Shown here piece by piece: positions 25,246-38,073 of a stretch of 64,000 bases of DNA. The first letter of the stretch is position 1; each line of letters opens with the position of its first letter. Position numbers and translations under genes: made by a program. This stretch comes from Brienomyrus brachyistius (lineage: Eukaryota; Chordata; Actinopteri; Osteoglossiformes; Mormyridae): contig NC_064542.1 in the NCBI RefSeq assembly GCF_023856365.1, positions 16,406,863 to 16,470,862 of the forward strand, in the 5' to 3' direction. The notes under the pieces were generated by a model, which was not told the DNA's origin, searched no databases, and was given only the letters and a program-made list of their open reading frames with translations.

Positions 25246-27239
25246 CGCATCCATTACAGGTGCACCTGCTAATGATCTGCTGCCTAAATGGGAGAGCCAT
25301 AGGATGGGGCCGGTGCATCTGATAGGGCAGAGCTGTTGGTGAACAAAGACTCCCTGATTTTCAGCTGCTCAGGGGGAATGGACAGTTCTGCCATGCCACT
25401 GGGCCGCACCAACCTGTGAGTGAAGGCAGGCTGCAGAGAGAGTCGCGGTTCTGGATGCTGAGTCCAGCCTAATAAACATCCGTCCCTCCGAGCAGCTATT
25501 TAAGCCATTCATTTGATAGATACATATGAATATGCAGATATCCCAGCCTTATATATCTTTTGGAGCGGTGTTGGTGCCCATACTGCCTTTATATATGCTG
25601 AGGTACATATGAGCATAAGAGCTTTGATTGGAGGAGTGATGCAGAACACGAGGAGTCGTCGCAGAATGCCCAGCGTCTTGTCTGTTATTATTATGTGTGA
25701 CAGTGTGCAGTGAGCGCGAGATCGCATATGCTGTAATATCAGCAAAAACAATAAGAGGAGAGGAGCGTCTTCTGAGGCGTCCGTGGGGGATACATGTATC
25801 ACTGTATCAGATGCGCACATTTTTCTTTCCGAAGTATAAAGCTGACCTACATAACTGGAGACCATAAAAACTCTACTGGCCCAATTCTCCATCTTTCGTT
25901 TTTCCCCTGCTCCCCCAGCAGCGTGGGGGCTGTGATATCATCGCCCGGCCCGGCCCAGTGTTTGGCTTGTTCGGTGGGTCTTGCACAAGACACAAGCAGC
26001 TAAACAGGGTTAGGCTTGGAGTGGGGGTTAGGGTCTGTCTGAAAAATGATGTATGGCGACATGTAAACCGAGATGGTTGGATGAGACCCCCCCCCCCCCC
26101 CCCCCCACCTTTCTACACATGCAGAGAATCAGCTATGATGAGCCGTTTGGTGACTCGCTTTGCATGTGCTGCTCTGAACGCATTTTGACTGACCGATGGG
26201 CAGCTGTGGCCTTGAGAAAAGCCGACGAAAAAACATAAATGGGAACTTTTATCCATCCTGGGGGGAATTAGCAGGGAATATTCTGTATTCTGAAGCCAGG
26301 GCCCAAGGTTAGATAAAAAACTGGCAAAATCGGCTGAACTCGGCAATGAAATCCAAAAGAGGATGATGAAACCCAGTCCCACTCTGAGTCACGCTTTCTT
26401 TCCTGCATTTCACTGCGTCTTTGATTTTGCGACAAGCACATGCCTGTGACATGTGCTGTGATTGGGCGAGGCAGCACGGGGGTGCCAGGGCAGAGTGCGT
26501 CCTTCCAAACGTGGCGAGCGGCGTCTCCGAACTGCACGGGCAGGTGCATGTGGAAGCTGTGTGTGTCAGGTGGCGATCAGCACTGTGGTTCTCCCCCCCC
26601 TCGCCCCCACTCCCCATATGCCAGCCCCACACCCCCCCCCCCTGCCCCCGCTCCCTGAGCACATTCTCAGTGGAAGATTTCTGTGCCCCAGAGAGCGAGT
26701 AATTAAGATGGATGGTGTCTCGCACATCTGGAAAATATCCATTCTTCCCGTCTGCCTCGTGGTCAATGAGTCGTGAGTGCGTGAGTGTGTGTGTGTGTCT
26801 GCGTCTGTGTGAGAGTATACAGGAGGAAGCAGGCTGACAGATTTGTGTTACTGGGGTAAAGAGTGGATCGCAGGGGCTGGGCTTTGGCATTTGAGAGCCG
26901 CTATCGCTGTGGTGGCACCTGTATGGCGGCAGCTGCCCCGAGCTCGTCACACCGGCGTGTCTCTATGGCACACAGACGAGCCCGACGCGGAGGGCATCTG
27001 CCCGCAGAACATCAGCCCTGCGCTGGTCTCTCCTCAGGACGATGCTCATCTTCCCATGTGCTGGATAGTCATGGGAAGCGGGTGTGTATGTTTGTAGGAA
27101 AACTGCAGTTTTAAAAACCTTTATAAAAATTTTGGCCTATTTTGAGGTAGGCTGGGTACACCAAGAAATTATTTGACTTGAAGTGGATTTCTGCAAAAGA
27201 AGAAAATGCAGCGTGTGTGTGTGTGTGTGTGTGTGTCAT
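25246..27239. other. Non-coding, likely intron
   Basis: No supported exon. A C run of about 18 lies at 26089-26106, a C-rich stretch at 26587-26650 and a TG repeat at 26784-26800. Open frames at 26309-26950 and 26843-27114 overlap on both strands and lack splice or domain support. Confidence 0.45.
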
Positions 27240-27525
27240 GTACATATTACATTATGTGGACCCATAATGTAATACACAGTGTTCCCACAATATGATAAAA
27301 AACCTTGACATTGTGGGGCCATTTTTTCAGTCCCCACAAGGGAAACCAATTTGATAAAAATCCATGACTGTAAAACAAAAAAAAAACGAAAAATGCCAAA
27401 AGTCTTGTTTGGTTACTTATGATCAAGCTTTGGGCTGAGTGAGTGATAAGGTTATCATAATTAGGGTTAGGATTGTGCCTATAGAAATGAATGGAGAGTC
27501 CCCACAATGATAGGACTATCTGTAC
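27210..27525. repeat. Interspersed repeat, copy 2, next to TG repeat
   Basis: A TG microsatellite at about 27211-27236 abuts a copy of the same family as 25005-25245, in the same orientation. This copy is longer at its start and includes ATTGTGGGGCCATTTTTTCA followed by GTCCCCACAAGGGAAACC. Confidence 0.75.
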
Positions 27526-28642
27526 TGTGTCTGTCTGTATCTCTGTGCGTCAGCCTGTTTATGAAAAGTGGATCTCAAAGTTTCCCATAAAAACATTCCT
27601 GAACCTTGAGTCTAAAATCTTTTCCGCCTGTGTCAATTGCCTTGGTGATGCAGGATGACAAGTGATTGGCTGGTAGCGCTGCCTGTCAGATCACTTGTAC
27701 CTTTTGTCACGCCTTTTCCTTTTTTCTCATGAAGGGAATCTCATGGATATTGAAGGCCTCTGTCCTTTTTAGCCTCTGGCTTGTGATCCCTGGAGAATCT
27801 GGGTGAGAGGAAGTGTTAGAGCAATAGTTGCTCAAACTACGCAGGCTTCCCAAAATATAACTCCATAGGCGGGTTCTTTTAATTATTCAATCAACAGAAT
27901 ATGATCTCTTTTGATTTGTTATTTATGCTTTTACTAATTTACGAAACAGCCCTTATCTGAGGCAGTAGTGAATATTGAGCTTTGTGTGGGACACAGACTA
28001 CTATTACTGTTGTGTTTTATTACTTTAAGAAATTAATTACTAGTGAGTTTTCAAATATCTGTTTTCCTTTCTCAATCCATCCCTGTGACCTTTGCATATC
28101 TCTGGTTTTCAGACACAAATTCAAATGTCATATCATCCCCTCCCCATAGTTATAATTAATGAGAATTAGCTGGAGCTCGCTGAGGACGGCTGTGAAGGGG
28201 GAGGCAGCTTAGCTGTCAGCAGTGGCCGGGGCGCAGTGTCACCCTGTCAGCATTTCCGTCGCTCACCATCCACTCATTAATTCACATGTATTCTTATTGT
28301 TCAATCATTTTAAAGTTATTTAGAATCTTATTTTCCATTTGCTTCCTCAGGGGAGGAATTTTCTGGCCATTTTTTCCCTTTATTTAATAAAAACATTTGC
28401 CTCAAGATGGCTTTCAGGTTAAATTTGCCCCGTTACGGCAGTTGATAGTTATTGTCTTTGCATTTCTCATGCATAATTTATCAGCCATTTAAAAGCAAAG
28501 TTCCATGCAGTTAAAGTCACTGGGAGCCAATGCCTGGTGACATCAATCTCGCTTCTCACTGTGACTTGCCGAAAGTGGGCAGGACACGCTGTCACAGCAT
28601 GGGCTCCTTGCTAATTTCAGCGACACAAGGCATTGTTTACTG
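27526..28642. other. Non-coding unique sequence with a candidate regulatory block
   Basis: The block at about 28120-28560 is AT-rich, free of simple repeats and full of homeodomain-type cores (ATAATTAATGAGAATTAG, CATTAATTC, ATGCATAATTTATC). It looks like a conserved non-coding element, but conservation is untested. Confidence 0.3.
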
Positions 28643-30176
28643 TTTCATTTTCAGCTGCTCATTTCTGGGCCACGCCCCTGTTTGATTTTCAGCTGCTCAT
28701 GCCTGGACCACACCCCTGTTTGATTTTCAGCTGCTCATGCCTGGACCACGCCCCTGTTTGGTTTTCAGCTGCTCATGCCTGGACCACGCCCCTGTTTGAT
28801 TTTCAGCTGCTCATGCCTGGACCACGCCCCTGTTTGATTTTCAGCTGCTCATGCCTGGACCACGCCCCTGTTTGATTTTCAGCTGCTCATGCCTGGACCA
28901 CGCCCCTGTTTCATTTTCAGCTGCTCATGCCTGGACCACGCCCCTGTTTGATTTTCAGCTGCTCATTGCTGGACCACACCCCTGTTTCATTTTCAGCTGC
29001 TCATGCCTGGACCACGCCCCTGTTTGATTTTCAGCTGCTCATGCCTGGACCACGCCCCTGTTTGATTTTCAGCTGCTCATGCCTGGACCACGCCCCTGTT
29101 TGATTTTCAGCTGCTCATGCCTGGACCACGCCCCTGTTTCATTTTCAGCTGCTCATGCCTGGACCACGCCCCTGTTTGATTTTCAGCTGCTCATGCCTGG
29201 ACCACGCCCCTGTTTGATTTTCAGCTGCTCATGCCTGGACCACGCCCCTGTTTCATTTTCAGCTGCTCATGCCTGGACCACGCCCCTGTTTGATTTTCAG
29301 CTGCTCATGCCTGGACCACGCCCCTGTTTGATTTTCAGCTGCTCATGCCTGGACCACGCCCCTGTTTGATTTTCAGCTGCTCATTGCTGGACCACGCCCC
29401 TGTTTCATTTTCAGCTGCTCATGCCTGGACCACGCCCCTGTTTGATTTTCAGCTGCTCATGCCTGGACCACGCCCCTGTTTGATTTTCAGCTGCTCATGC
29501 CTGGACCACGCCCCTGTTTGATTTTCAGCTGCTCATGTCTGGACCACGCCCCTGTTTCATTTTCAGCTGCTCATGCCTGGACCACGCCCCTGTTTGATTT
29601 TCAGCTGCTCATGCCTGGACCACGCCCCTGTTTCATTTTCAGCTGCTCATGCCTGGACCACGCCCCTGTTTCATTTTCAGCTGCTCATGCCTGGACCACG
29701 CCCCTGTTTCATTTTCAGCTGCTCATGCCTGGACCACGCCCCTGTTTGATTTTCAGCTGCTCATGTCTGGACCACGCCCCTGTTTGATTTTCAGCTGCTC
29801 ATTGCTGGACCACGCCCCTGTTTCATTTTCAGCTGCTCATGCCTGGACCACGCCCCTGTTTCATTTTCAGCTGCTCATGCCTGGACCACGCCCCTGTTTC
29901 ATTTTCAGCTGCTCATGCCTGGACCACACCCCTGTTTGATTTTCAGCTGCTCATGTCTGGACCACGCCCCTGTTTCATTTTCAGCTGCTCATGTCTGGAC
30001 CACGCCCCTGTTTCATTTTCAGCTGCTCATGCCTGGACCACGCCCCTGATTGATTTTCAGCTGCTCATGTCTGGACCACACCCCTGTTTCATTTTCAGCT
30101 GCTCATGCCTGGACCACACCCCCAATTGATTTTCAGCTCCTCCTGCCTGGACCACGCCCCCATATGATTTTGTCAG
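28643..30176. repeat. 38-bp minisatellite, about 40 copies
   Basis: The unit is CTGCTCATGCCTGGACCACG followed by CCCCTGTTTGATTTTCAG. Frequent variants are TTTCATTTTCAG, CATGTCTGG and CATTGCTGG. Each unit holds an E-box core (CAGCTG across the unit junction), a CACGCCC motif bound by KLF/Sp-type factors, and a TTTTCAG acceptor-like piece. Copies are very similar and variant units recur in mosaic order, suggesting recent turnover. Plus-strand open frames of 80-96 codons within it are by-products. Confidence 0.97.
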
Positions 30177-30780
30177 TTGAAAAAAATGCAAATTGATTGT
30201 GAATTTCTTAAATGTAGCCAGTGGCACACCAGCGCACTGTTATACTGGCTGGGGATGGGATTGGCTGGGTCGTATTTTGGTTTATACCCTCTCCGTGCCT
30301 CCTGTGCCTTGGTGCGGTTAACCTCAGCCAATCAGATGGATACAGTAATATTTCCAAGCAGCTGCAGAGGAGAGGTGTCAGGTCGGTTGGGTTTATAAGC
30401 CGACGATTAAGAACGGGGGGGAGTGAGCCACCCACCTGGTGATAAGGTTCTGTTTATTCACCACTGCCGACCTGTGACCCCCAGAGTGTCAGGGGTGGGA
30501 AGGGGGGGTAGGGAAAGTTCGCAGCTTCATCTTCTAATGCCCATGAAGACGGAGGACACCTGTGGTCTTGTCGGCAGTGCCTGCTGTGGGACGTGGGTGG
30601 GCGGGATCTCAGATGGTTGGGGGGGGGGGGGGGGGGGAGGCAGGGTGAGCAGGGACCTGAGCTGATCTTCGGCTCAGCTGGAGGATAGAGATGGGAGATG
30701 GGTACTTCTCCACCCAAATTAAACAGGCAAACAGCCCCCGTTAATCACCGGCTCTTATTGTGCATGGTGGGCAGTGCTGG

Positions 30781-30816
<36 letters not shown>

Positions 30817-33800
30817 TATGTCTGTCCGTGCTCTGGACCGCTCTGAGGAGCTCTGAGGAGCGGGGAAGTGAGGAGACACAGTACGGCGCTGAAGGCCCGG
30901 CTCCCTCTGCGGTGTTGATTGGCTCCCACTGTCAGCAGGCGCACACACTCGCACCCTCCCCATCCTGTGACCATGGTGCCAAGGTCACATCCCTAACCCC
31001 CTACCCTGATCAGCACTCCCCCCCCACAGCATGTGCGGTCGCCTGGCCATGTGCCAGCAGCACCAGCCGACAGTCTCACCGGCGGTCACACTCCCGCCCG
31101 TCGGACATGGCGGGGGCAGACTGCGTTCGCGGGCGGCCTGCATTCCGTGTCAACGGCTAATGGCCGGCAGAGTCTTTTGACGAACGCTCATGATCGTTAA
31201 TGTGGTGCTTAATTAAGGTGCTCTGGCGCGGAGGTGAAAATTGCCTTTTGAGGAGGCTGGCCGACTTGATGAGGAACACTCTCTAATTAGGATGTCAATC
31301 AGCTGAGCCTGCTCCCTCCCGTCCACTGGCCAGAGTGAATTGTGGGAGGCGCCTTGGAGCGAACCTGACACACAATGCAGGCAGGATGGTGAACTGATGG
31401 GTTTCACAGCCAGGGGGCTTGGGGGGTGAGCTGGCAGTGGGGCAGGTCTGTGAGCCGGCAGGTGGCACAGTCACGCAGCATGTTGGTGAGCTGACGGGGG
31501 GCATGGCGGTGAGCTGGTGAGGGGTATGGCAGGGGGCACGGCGGTGAGCTGGCGGGGGGGCATGGTGGTGAGCTTGTTAGGGGCATGACGGGGGGGCATG
31601 GCAGTGGGCCAGTGGGGGACGCAGCAGTGAGTTGGCGGGGGGGCATTACGGGGGGGCATGGCGGTGTGCCAGTGAGGGACGCAGCAGTGAGCTGGCGGGG
31701 GGGCATGGCAGTGAGCTGGTGAGGGGCATGACAGGGGGGCATGGCGGTGTGCCAGTGGGGGACGCAGTAGTGAGTTGGCGGGGGCACAGCGGTGAGTTGG
31801 TGAGGGGCATTATGGGGGGGGCATGGCGGGTGTGCCAGTGGGGGAGGCAGCAGTGAGCTGGCGGGGGGCACGGCGGTGAGCTGGTGAGGGGCATGACAGG
31901 GGGGCATGGCGGGGACCACGGCAGTGAGCCGGGTGGGGGACACGACAGTTTTTCTTCTTCCTTAGTTTTGTTAAGTGGGCATGGCACATCCTCCCCCCCC
32001 CAGGCCCCAGGTTCACAGCCTCATCAGAGAGACCATGTTTCACTCAAAGCACCAAACACCCACCACTATTTCTAACCCCCCTGTATGGCACCACGAAAGC
32101 CAGAGAGAGCCACATCTGAACTCCAAAGCTAGATGTCGACAAGAGAGAGCTCCTCCCAGTTCCCCTCTGAAACAGGCGCAACACCAGTCAAAAGCACTAA
32201 TGTGTTCATGAATATGAATATGTATAAGCAGCAGGATCAGTGTGCAACTTAATACAGCTGACACTGATGAATGTGATTTCCACTACATAACTCCATAGCA
32301 TATTAAGTATATAAAAGATGTGTTGGATATCATATCGCTCTTTCATAGAATAACACCGAGCAGCCGTTTGTCACACTTTCTGCCTTCATATTGGCTGGTC
32401 CTCACTCAAGTGCCATCCTGTGTTGGCTTTCCTGCTGTCAGTCACAAAGGGGGCCGGCCTACGTAACATCTGCCTGATGAAGGACCCCGCCTGTCGGAGA
32501 CGGGAAGCAGGGTCCCTGATCCCTCGTTAGACAGGTCTGGGACTCGTCCTCCCGGTCAGGGCGCCTTGCCGCTTACAGCTGCTTCTCTGGATGAACGCAG
32601 ATGCGAGGCAGCGCGCCCCAGCTGCTGCGCTTCACCTGACGCCCACGGACATGGAGGAATCTCTCGCCGGTTGACATATTGTTCCGCGGATATGAGTCAG
32701 GGGCTGTGAGCACTGCTGCAGAGAGCGGCACTTTGAAAGTGAATGTACGTGGCGTGTGTAAATGAGGGCGCTGCAGGAGCAGGCCTGGTCCCCCCCTTCT
32801 CAGAAAACGGCCTCCTCATCCTCTCCAAGGGAGGCTCACGCTTTGCCTGATCTGATCTCCTTACTTCTTTCTCTCTTCTGCTCCCTCGCTTCCTAACTGC
32901 TCCCATCTGTTCTGCACCTCCTCCCCCCAGAGCCTCCCCCTGTAATTTTCTTCTACTCCCTTTTGTTTCTGCGTCTCCCTCTCCGTTTCCCCTCATTCTG
33001 TCGTCTCTGCTCCCCCCTCCCCCCCCCCCCCCACCTGCCAATGGACTGACAGACAATATGCTCCTTTTCACACAAGCAAGATGGGGGAAGTGAACATGCG
33101 TATATATACACACCCACACACACATACATACATGTCTATTTTAAGTAATGGCAAGTCTGGTGCGAGGAAAGGTCACAAATCAGTTACATATGCTTTTGCT
33201 TGTTTTCTTCTTCTGCGGCGGTTGGCGTTTTAGGTAAACACCTGTCACCAGGGGAGGGGGTTGGGGTGTGGAAAAAAAAACACATTTTAAGGATTAAAGA
33301 GAATGTCAGATGGTGTTTTCTGTGCGCCATTCACAGGCAGTGATTGTTTTGTCTGCATGTAGAACAGCCTAGAAAATGAGGGTGGGGCCGATTTGAGCTT
33401 TTCTGCAGTCACCCCTGAAGGTGCTGGGAGGGGCTTCTGCGGCCTCCTCAGCTGGCCAGTGTAAATCTGGGGGTGCTTTCTCCTCCCCTGTGCTAGCCCA
33501 TCTTCAGAATGCCGTCCCTGTGATGGGTGTTCAGACCAGGTGTTAGAATAAGCCAGAGCTGATTGGCCACAGGGGAGGGTGAGTCGCTTTAGCCACCAGG
33601 CTGAGGAGAAACGACGTTTCAACAGAAACGTCTGGGGACTTGGATCCAAAACTGGAGTCTTGTCTCTTCCTACCAGAATCGGAGCATATCTCCCGCTGCG
33701 ATAGCACCTGCTGTGCCCCCCCAGGAGAGGCCACTGTGCGCACACGCGTCCCCTCCATGTTCCTCTGTACCCCCTGTGGGCCACGTGCGGGGCTCCACCT

Positions 33801-34649
33801 GGGGGGTGGGCGTCAGTGGAGCGCTTCCCCATGGGAAAACCTGCCATGTCCCACCTGTTGGCTGCAGAGATCCTCTGTGAGGGAGGAGACAAGTTGCCTT
33901 TGAAGCATCCAGCTTGAATTCAACCCCCCCCCCCCCACTCACCTACTTCTACTCTCTTTCAGTGCAGTCACGCCGTCTGCTCTATGAAACTCCTGCTGCC
34001 TCCATCCTATAATCAAGACACGCTTAGGCCCCTCAGTGGCGGGGATTCACCCCCGAGCCTCATCAGTACAGAGGATATGACATCACCGCCATAGGCTCGT
34101 TACTCACTAACAAGCAGATTTACAAGCCCTCATTAGCATCCCGTAGCCCAGCAAGAAGATACAACCAGAGTATATCACTGTCTCCTAAGTGCTGCATTCC
34201 GCAGTTTCCATGGCATCCCCCCCCAGTTCTCCTCAGCCCCCCCCAACAGCACTGTGACCCCCGCCTGTCCTCCTTTGCTGTTTGTCTGTTGTATGTTCTT
34301 TTCTCTGTTTTTGAAGTGTGTGTGATGCCTTTTGAAAGCCTTGCTCTCGTCCCCTCTCTCCCACTCACTCCCTCGCTCACTTTCTCTCTTTAACGAGGTA
34401 GCCTGACTTTCGGTAGCTCCAGGTTTTAATTAAACTGCCACAGTTGGCAAGGGCACATCACTTCTCATCTCATCAGCTGCACAGCCCCACACCTCACGGT
34501 GTGACGTGGTGAGGACCCGGCTCCCTGCGCACGGCACAGCGGGCTCCCAGTCCACTACTAAATCGGATGTCATCATGTGTGGGCGAGGCAGTGCCGAGCT
34601 GCGTCCCATGGTGGAGCATCAGGGACTGGATGGGGTGCATGTCGTTGTA
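30177..34649. other. Non-coding, likely intron
   Basis: No supported exon. It holds a G run of 19 at about 30620-30638, a TG repeat at 30783-30811, C runs at about 33012-33031 and 33925-33936, and a G-rich array described separately. CpG-rich parts at 31030-31160 and 32460-32700 were inspected and show no exon. Confidence 0.45.
31425..31950. repeat. G-rich degenerate minisatellite
   Basis: Phrases such as GGGGGGCATGGCGGTG, GAGCTGGTGAGGGGCATGAC and GTGGGGGACGCAGCAGTGAG recur in shuffled order for about 520 bp, with units of roughly 35-70 bp. All frames are largely open, giving overlapping proline/histidine-rich peptides on the minus strand that are by-products. The many GGGG runs could form G-quadruplexes. 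Confidence 0.9.
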
Positions 34650-35270
34650 GAGAGTCACAGCATGTGTTACTGAGAACAGTTGGAGCACCTAAAATTACAG
34701 AGAGTCACAGCATGCGTCACTGAGAACAACTGGAGCATATCCAATCACAGTCACAGAGTGATACAGTGGGAACACCTACAGCACATCTGATAACAATGAG
34801 TTACAGCATCTGTCACTCAGAACAGCTGGAGCACATATCATAACAGAGAGTCACAGCATATGTCAGTGGTAACAGCTGGGGCACCTCCCATTACAGAGAG
34901 TCAGAGCATGAGACAGTGAGAACACCTGGAGCACATCCCATCACTGAGAGTCAGAGCATGAGACAGTGAGAACAACTGTAGCACATCCCATCACTGAGAG
35001 TCAGAGCATGAGACACTGAGAACAACTGTAGCACATCCCATCACTGAGAGTCAGAGCAGATATCAGTGAGAACAGCTGGAGCACATCCCATAACAGAGAG
35101 TCACAGCACATGTCAGTGATAACAGCTGGAGCACATCCCATAACAGAGAGTCCCAGCACATGTCAGTGATAACAGCTGGAGCACATCCCATCACAGAGAG
35201 TCACAGTATGTGAAGTGAGAACAACTGGAGCACATCCCATCACGGAGTCATAGCATGTGTCAGTGTGCAC
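34650..35270. repeat. ~50-bp minisatellite, about 12 copies
   Basis: The unit is GAGAGTCACAGCATGTGTCA followed by GTGAGAACAGCTGGAGCACA and TCCCATCACA, with many substitutions. It is degenerate at the 5' end and more regular from about 34860 onward. Confidence 0.92.
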
Positions 35271-38073
35271 AGTTAAATATCGTGTATTTTAATAATCACC
35301 CCTAAATGGGATGGCATCTCAAAAGACAAGCTGTGTCAAAATTGGGTCAGGAGCTCTGCCTAGATGTAAATAACATCACATTTCTCAGCTCCTTGAAAGT
35401 TGGGGGGTGCAGGCAGGAACCCGGAGCTGCAGCCTACAGAAGATCCCCATGTCCCCGTCTCCTTCAGATATATAACCTGTTTACAGACGTGTCTCCGAAG
35501 AAGCAGCACGTCCGGCATGGCCACCGTCTCAGTGACGTGGCTGCTGTCAAGGCCACGAAAAGCCAGGCTGACACTTTGAGACATGTGATGTGAGTTCTGT
35601 TCTATAATTATGATGCAGTGTGTGTGTGGGGCGGGGGGGGATTCCCCTATAGTGGCTTTACTGAGACGGACAATATAAAACAACAACAAGCAAGTACACA
35701 CTCACTTTGAGCTAAATGGTTGATGGATAGTGTGAGCTGTGAAGAAAAGGGCTCTTTTATGTCCCAGAAGGTTTGTAATTGCAGCGGAAAAAGGGAGCTT
35801 AGCAGCCCGTAATATAGCCGTAATGGGATTATTCCCAAGCCGGACTCAGGAGGGGAGGTGGGGGTAATCCAATTCTCTCCAGGGTACTTCAATGCCGAGT
35901 TCCCGGCCATTCCTAAAATCCAGTTGTTTACTGCCATTCCCATGGCGACAGAGCATGAGAGAATGGGGGGGGGGAGATGTGCGTTTTGCCCATCCTCTGT
36001 GTTTAAATTCCTCCGTATCCCGTCGATCCTTCCACAAAAAAATATAAAGGGGGAAGATAAGAGCAAACAAACCAGGGAGAGAGAGAGCAGGAAGAGGAGG
36101 ATGAGAGCAGTTCAGGGGAGGTGGGTGGAGCGAGGGTAGTGCAATAGGATTTTGTGTAGCTGCTCGTGTCCGTTAATGCTTAGTGACATGTCCTGAATCG
36201 CAGCAGGTTAGTGGTTGTGGGGCTGTCTGCAGCCGGGGCCCCCTTTCGGCTCCGATTGGCCCTCTGAGACAAGACCCTTTGAGGCCGGGCCCACAGCGGC
36301 GAGCCAGCGGAACATTGGCTGTCTGCTCCTGGAAAATGCACCCAGCATGGACGTGTCGGCCATGAGCGTGACGACTGAGGCGGGTCAGAGCGGTAGCACT
36401 GACCTGTTAGCGGCGAGGTTAGCCGAAGCACAATCAGAGCATGGCCAGCTCCTTCACCGCTCCAGATTGATGTCCTGGTTTCTCCTGTCTGCATGCTGTC
36501 ACTATGGGATGTCGGGGAAGGAGCCCCATATTATGGGCCGTCTGTCGGTCTCCTTCGTGAGTAAGATGGTAATCGTGCCGGGGGGAAGAGCTTGGAAGTG
36601 AGCTTTGCAACGGGAAGCAGGCCCTGTCACCTCGATTCTGCGTTCTCATCCTGCTTTTTTCGGGAGGCCTCTAGACTGATCATGAAGCCTCTTCGGGTTT
36701 GAAGTCGGTAACCTTCATCAGTCTCCTGTCTGAAGGCTGAGCTGTCAGCATGGTAGAGCCCGGACGTCTCTGCATGTCTCGGGGGGCAAGGCACGAGAGG
36801 GGGCATGAGATGGCGGTACGGGCAGCCAGCAGACGGGACACTTTGATTGGGTGTGTGTGTGTGTGTGTCTGTGTGTGTGTGTACTTGTGATTATTAGGTT
36901 GTGGGGACCTGATTTCCCCACACTGTAATCAAAACTTCTAACTTTTTACCTTATGTGGACATATTTTCAGGAATTATGAATTATATTAAAATTCACTTCA
37001 TACAATGGTTTGTAAAAAATTGTGTGTGTGTCTGTTTGGCTTGTTGTGTGGCTGGGTGCGGTGCATTCCTGTTTGTTAACCCTATTAGGCAGGCTGGCCT
37101 GCCTCTGGGTGTTTCTCTCTACTCAACCAGCCTCATACAGTAAATGTGGGAAGAGTGCCCCCTAGGGGCCTGGAGGGCAAACATGCTGCTGTTTACACTG
37201 GTCGCTTCCACAGTGCTTGCATCATCCCTGCACCTTTCAGCTCCACCTCCCGCTGGTACCTCATCAAGGAGCTTTGCTGTGCTCCACTCCCCCACCGGAG
37301 ACTGTGAATCAGCAACTTGATCAGTGAAGGCCTTCTGCAGCTGCTTTAGCGCAGACGGATGGCTAAACGGAAGGAGGGGGCAGGGGGGGTGCTGGCCCAG
37401 GGGGTGTCACACAAAGCCAGATGCAAGCGGGAGATTTGAAAGAGTGCAGTGCCACTCGTCACGCTCTCTCTCTCTCTCTCTCACCCACCAACCCGATTCA
37501 GTAGTGAGAGCTACACAGGAACCCAAAGTCAGCTAATCAGCGTGGTCAGGCAGGATTTGTGGAACTGCGTTGACAGAAAAAGGCCTCAGTTTCTCACTCA
37601 TACACGTAGAGTGACATTATGTACGCGAGTCTGACATTCACGCCTGGTAATGATCTGTGTCAGATATTACATCTGTGTATGAAGCCGTTTCATGACGCAT
37701 ACATTATGGTGCGTGAATGTGTCGGCCGGGGGGGGGGGGGTGTTCTTTGTTGGGGGCCGTCTTGTCACACGTTTAACATCAAGGTGCTGTTTTTCAGAGC
37801 TAAGCTCCTTAGGGAAGCAGAGGGAAGACATCAAGTAGAAAGAATCCCTAAGTAAATGGCCTCTTTAGCGGCTGTGAATCATTTCATACAAGCCATTGTT
37901 TATGGAAAAACACAAATGGCCATTTTATGAAGCCCCTTGTTAAGAACAAACAGTAGGAAATGAGATTAGGTCCAGCAGACTCAACATTGCCCTCCCCCCC
38001 ACTTTGGCTTGGGATCTGGGAGTGGTTCATTGGTTGTGGGGCCTGTACAGATTAGTGGGGGCTCCGTGGGATA
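35271..38073. other. Non-coding, likely intron
   Basis: No supported exon. A fragment at about 36845-36990 (TG repeat followed by TTGTGGGGACCTGATTTCCC) looks like the start of the interspersed family at 25005 and 27240. A CT repeat lies at about 37464-37481 and a G run at 37728-37740. The CpG-rich piece 36200-36600 has open frames but no splice or domain support. Confidence 0.45.
37840..37980. promoter_or_regulatory. Candidate conserved non-coding element
   Basis: A unique AT-rich block, free of repeats, contains GTGAATCATTTCATAC, AGCCATTGTTTATGG and AAATGGCCATTTTATG. The forkhead/SOX-like ATTGTTTATG core is notable. It sits directly before the 35-bp array. Confidence 0.22.

Noticed and set aside
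28633..30129. Repeated 80-96 codon plus-strand frames (FSCSCLDHAPV and similar)
   Set aside because: They are readings of the 38-bp array, and stops recur as the frame cycles.
36215..36601. 128-codon plus-strand frame in a CpG-rich stretch
   Set aside because: No acceptor/donor pair, domain or resemblance to teneurin N-terminal exons.
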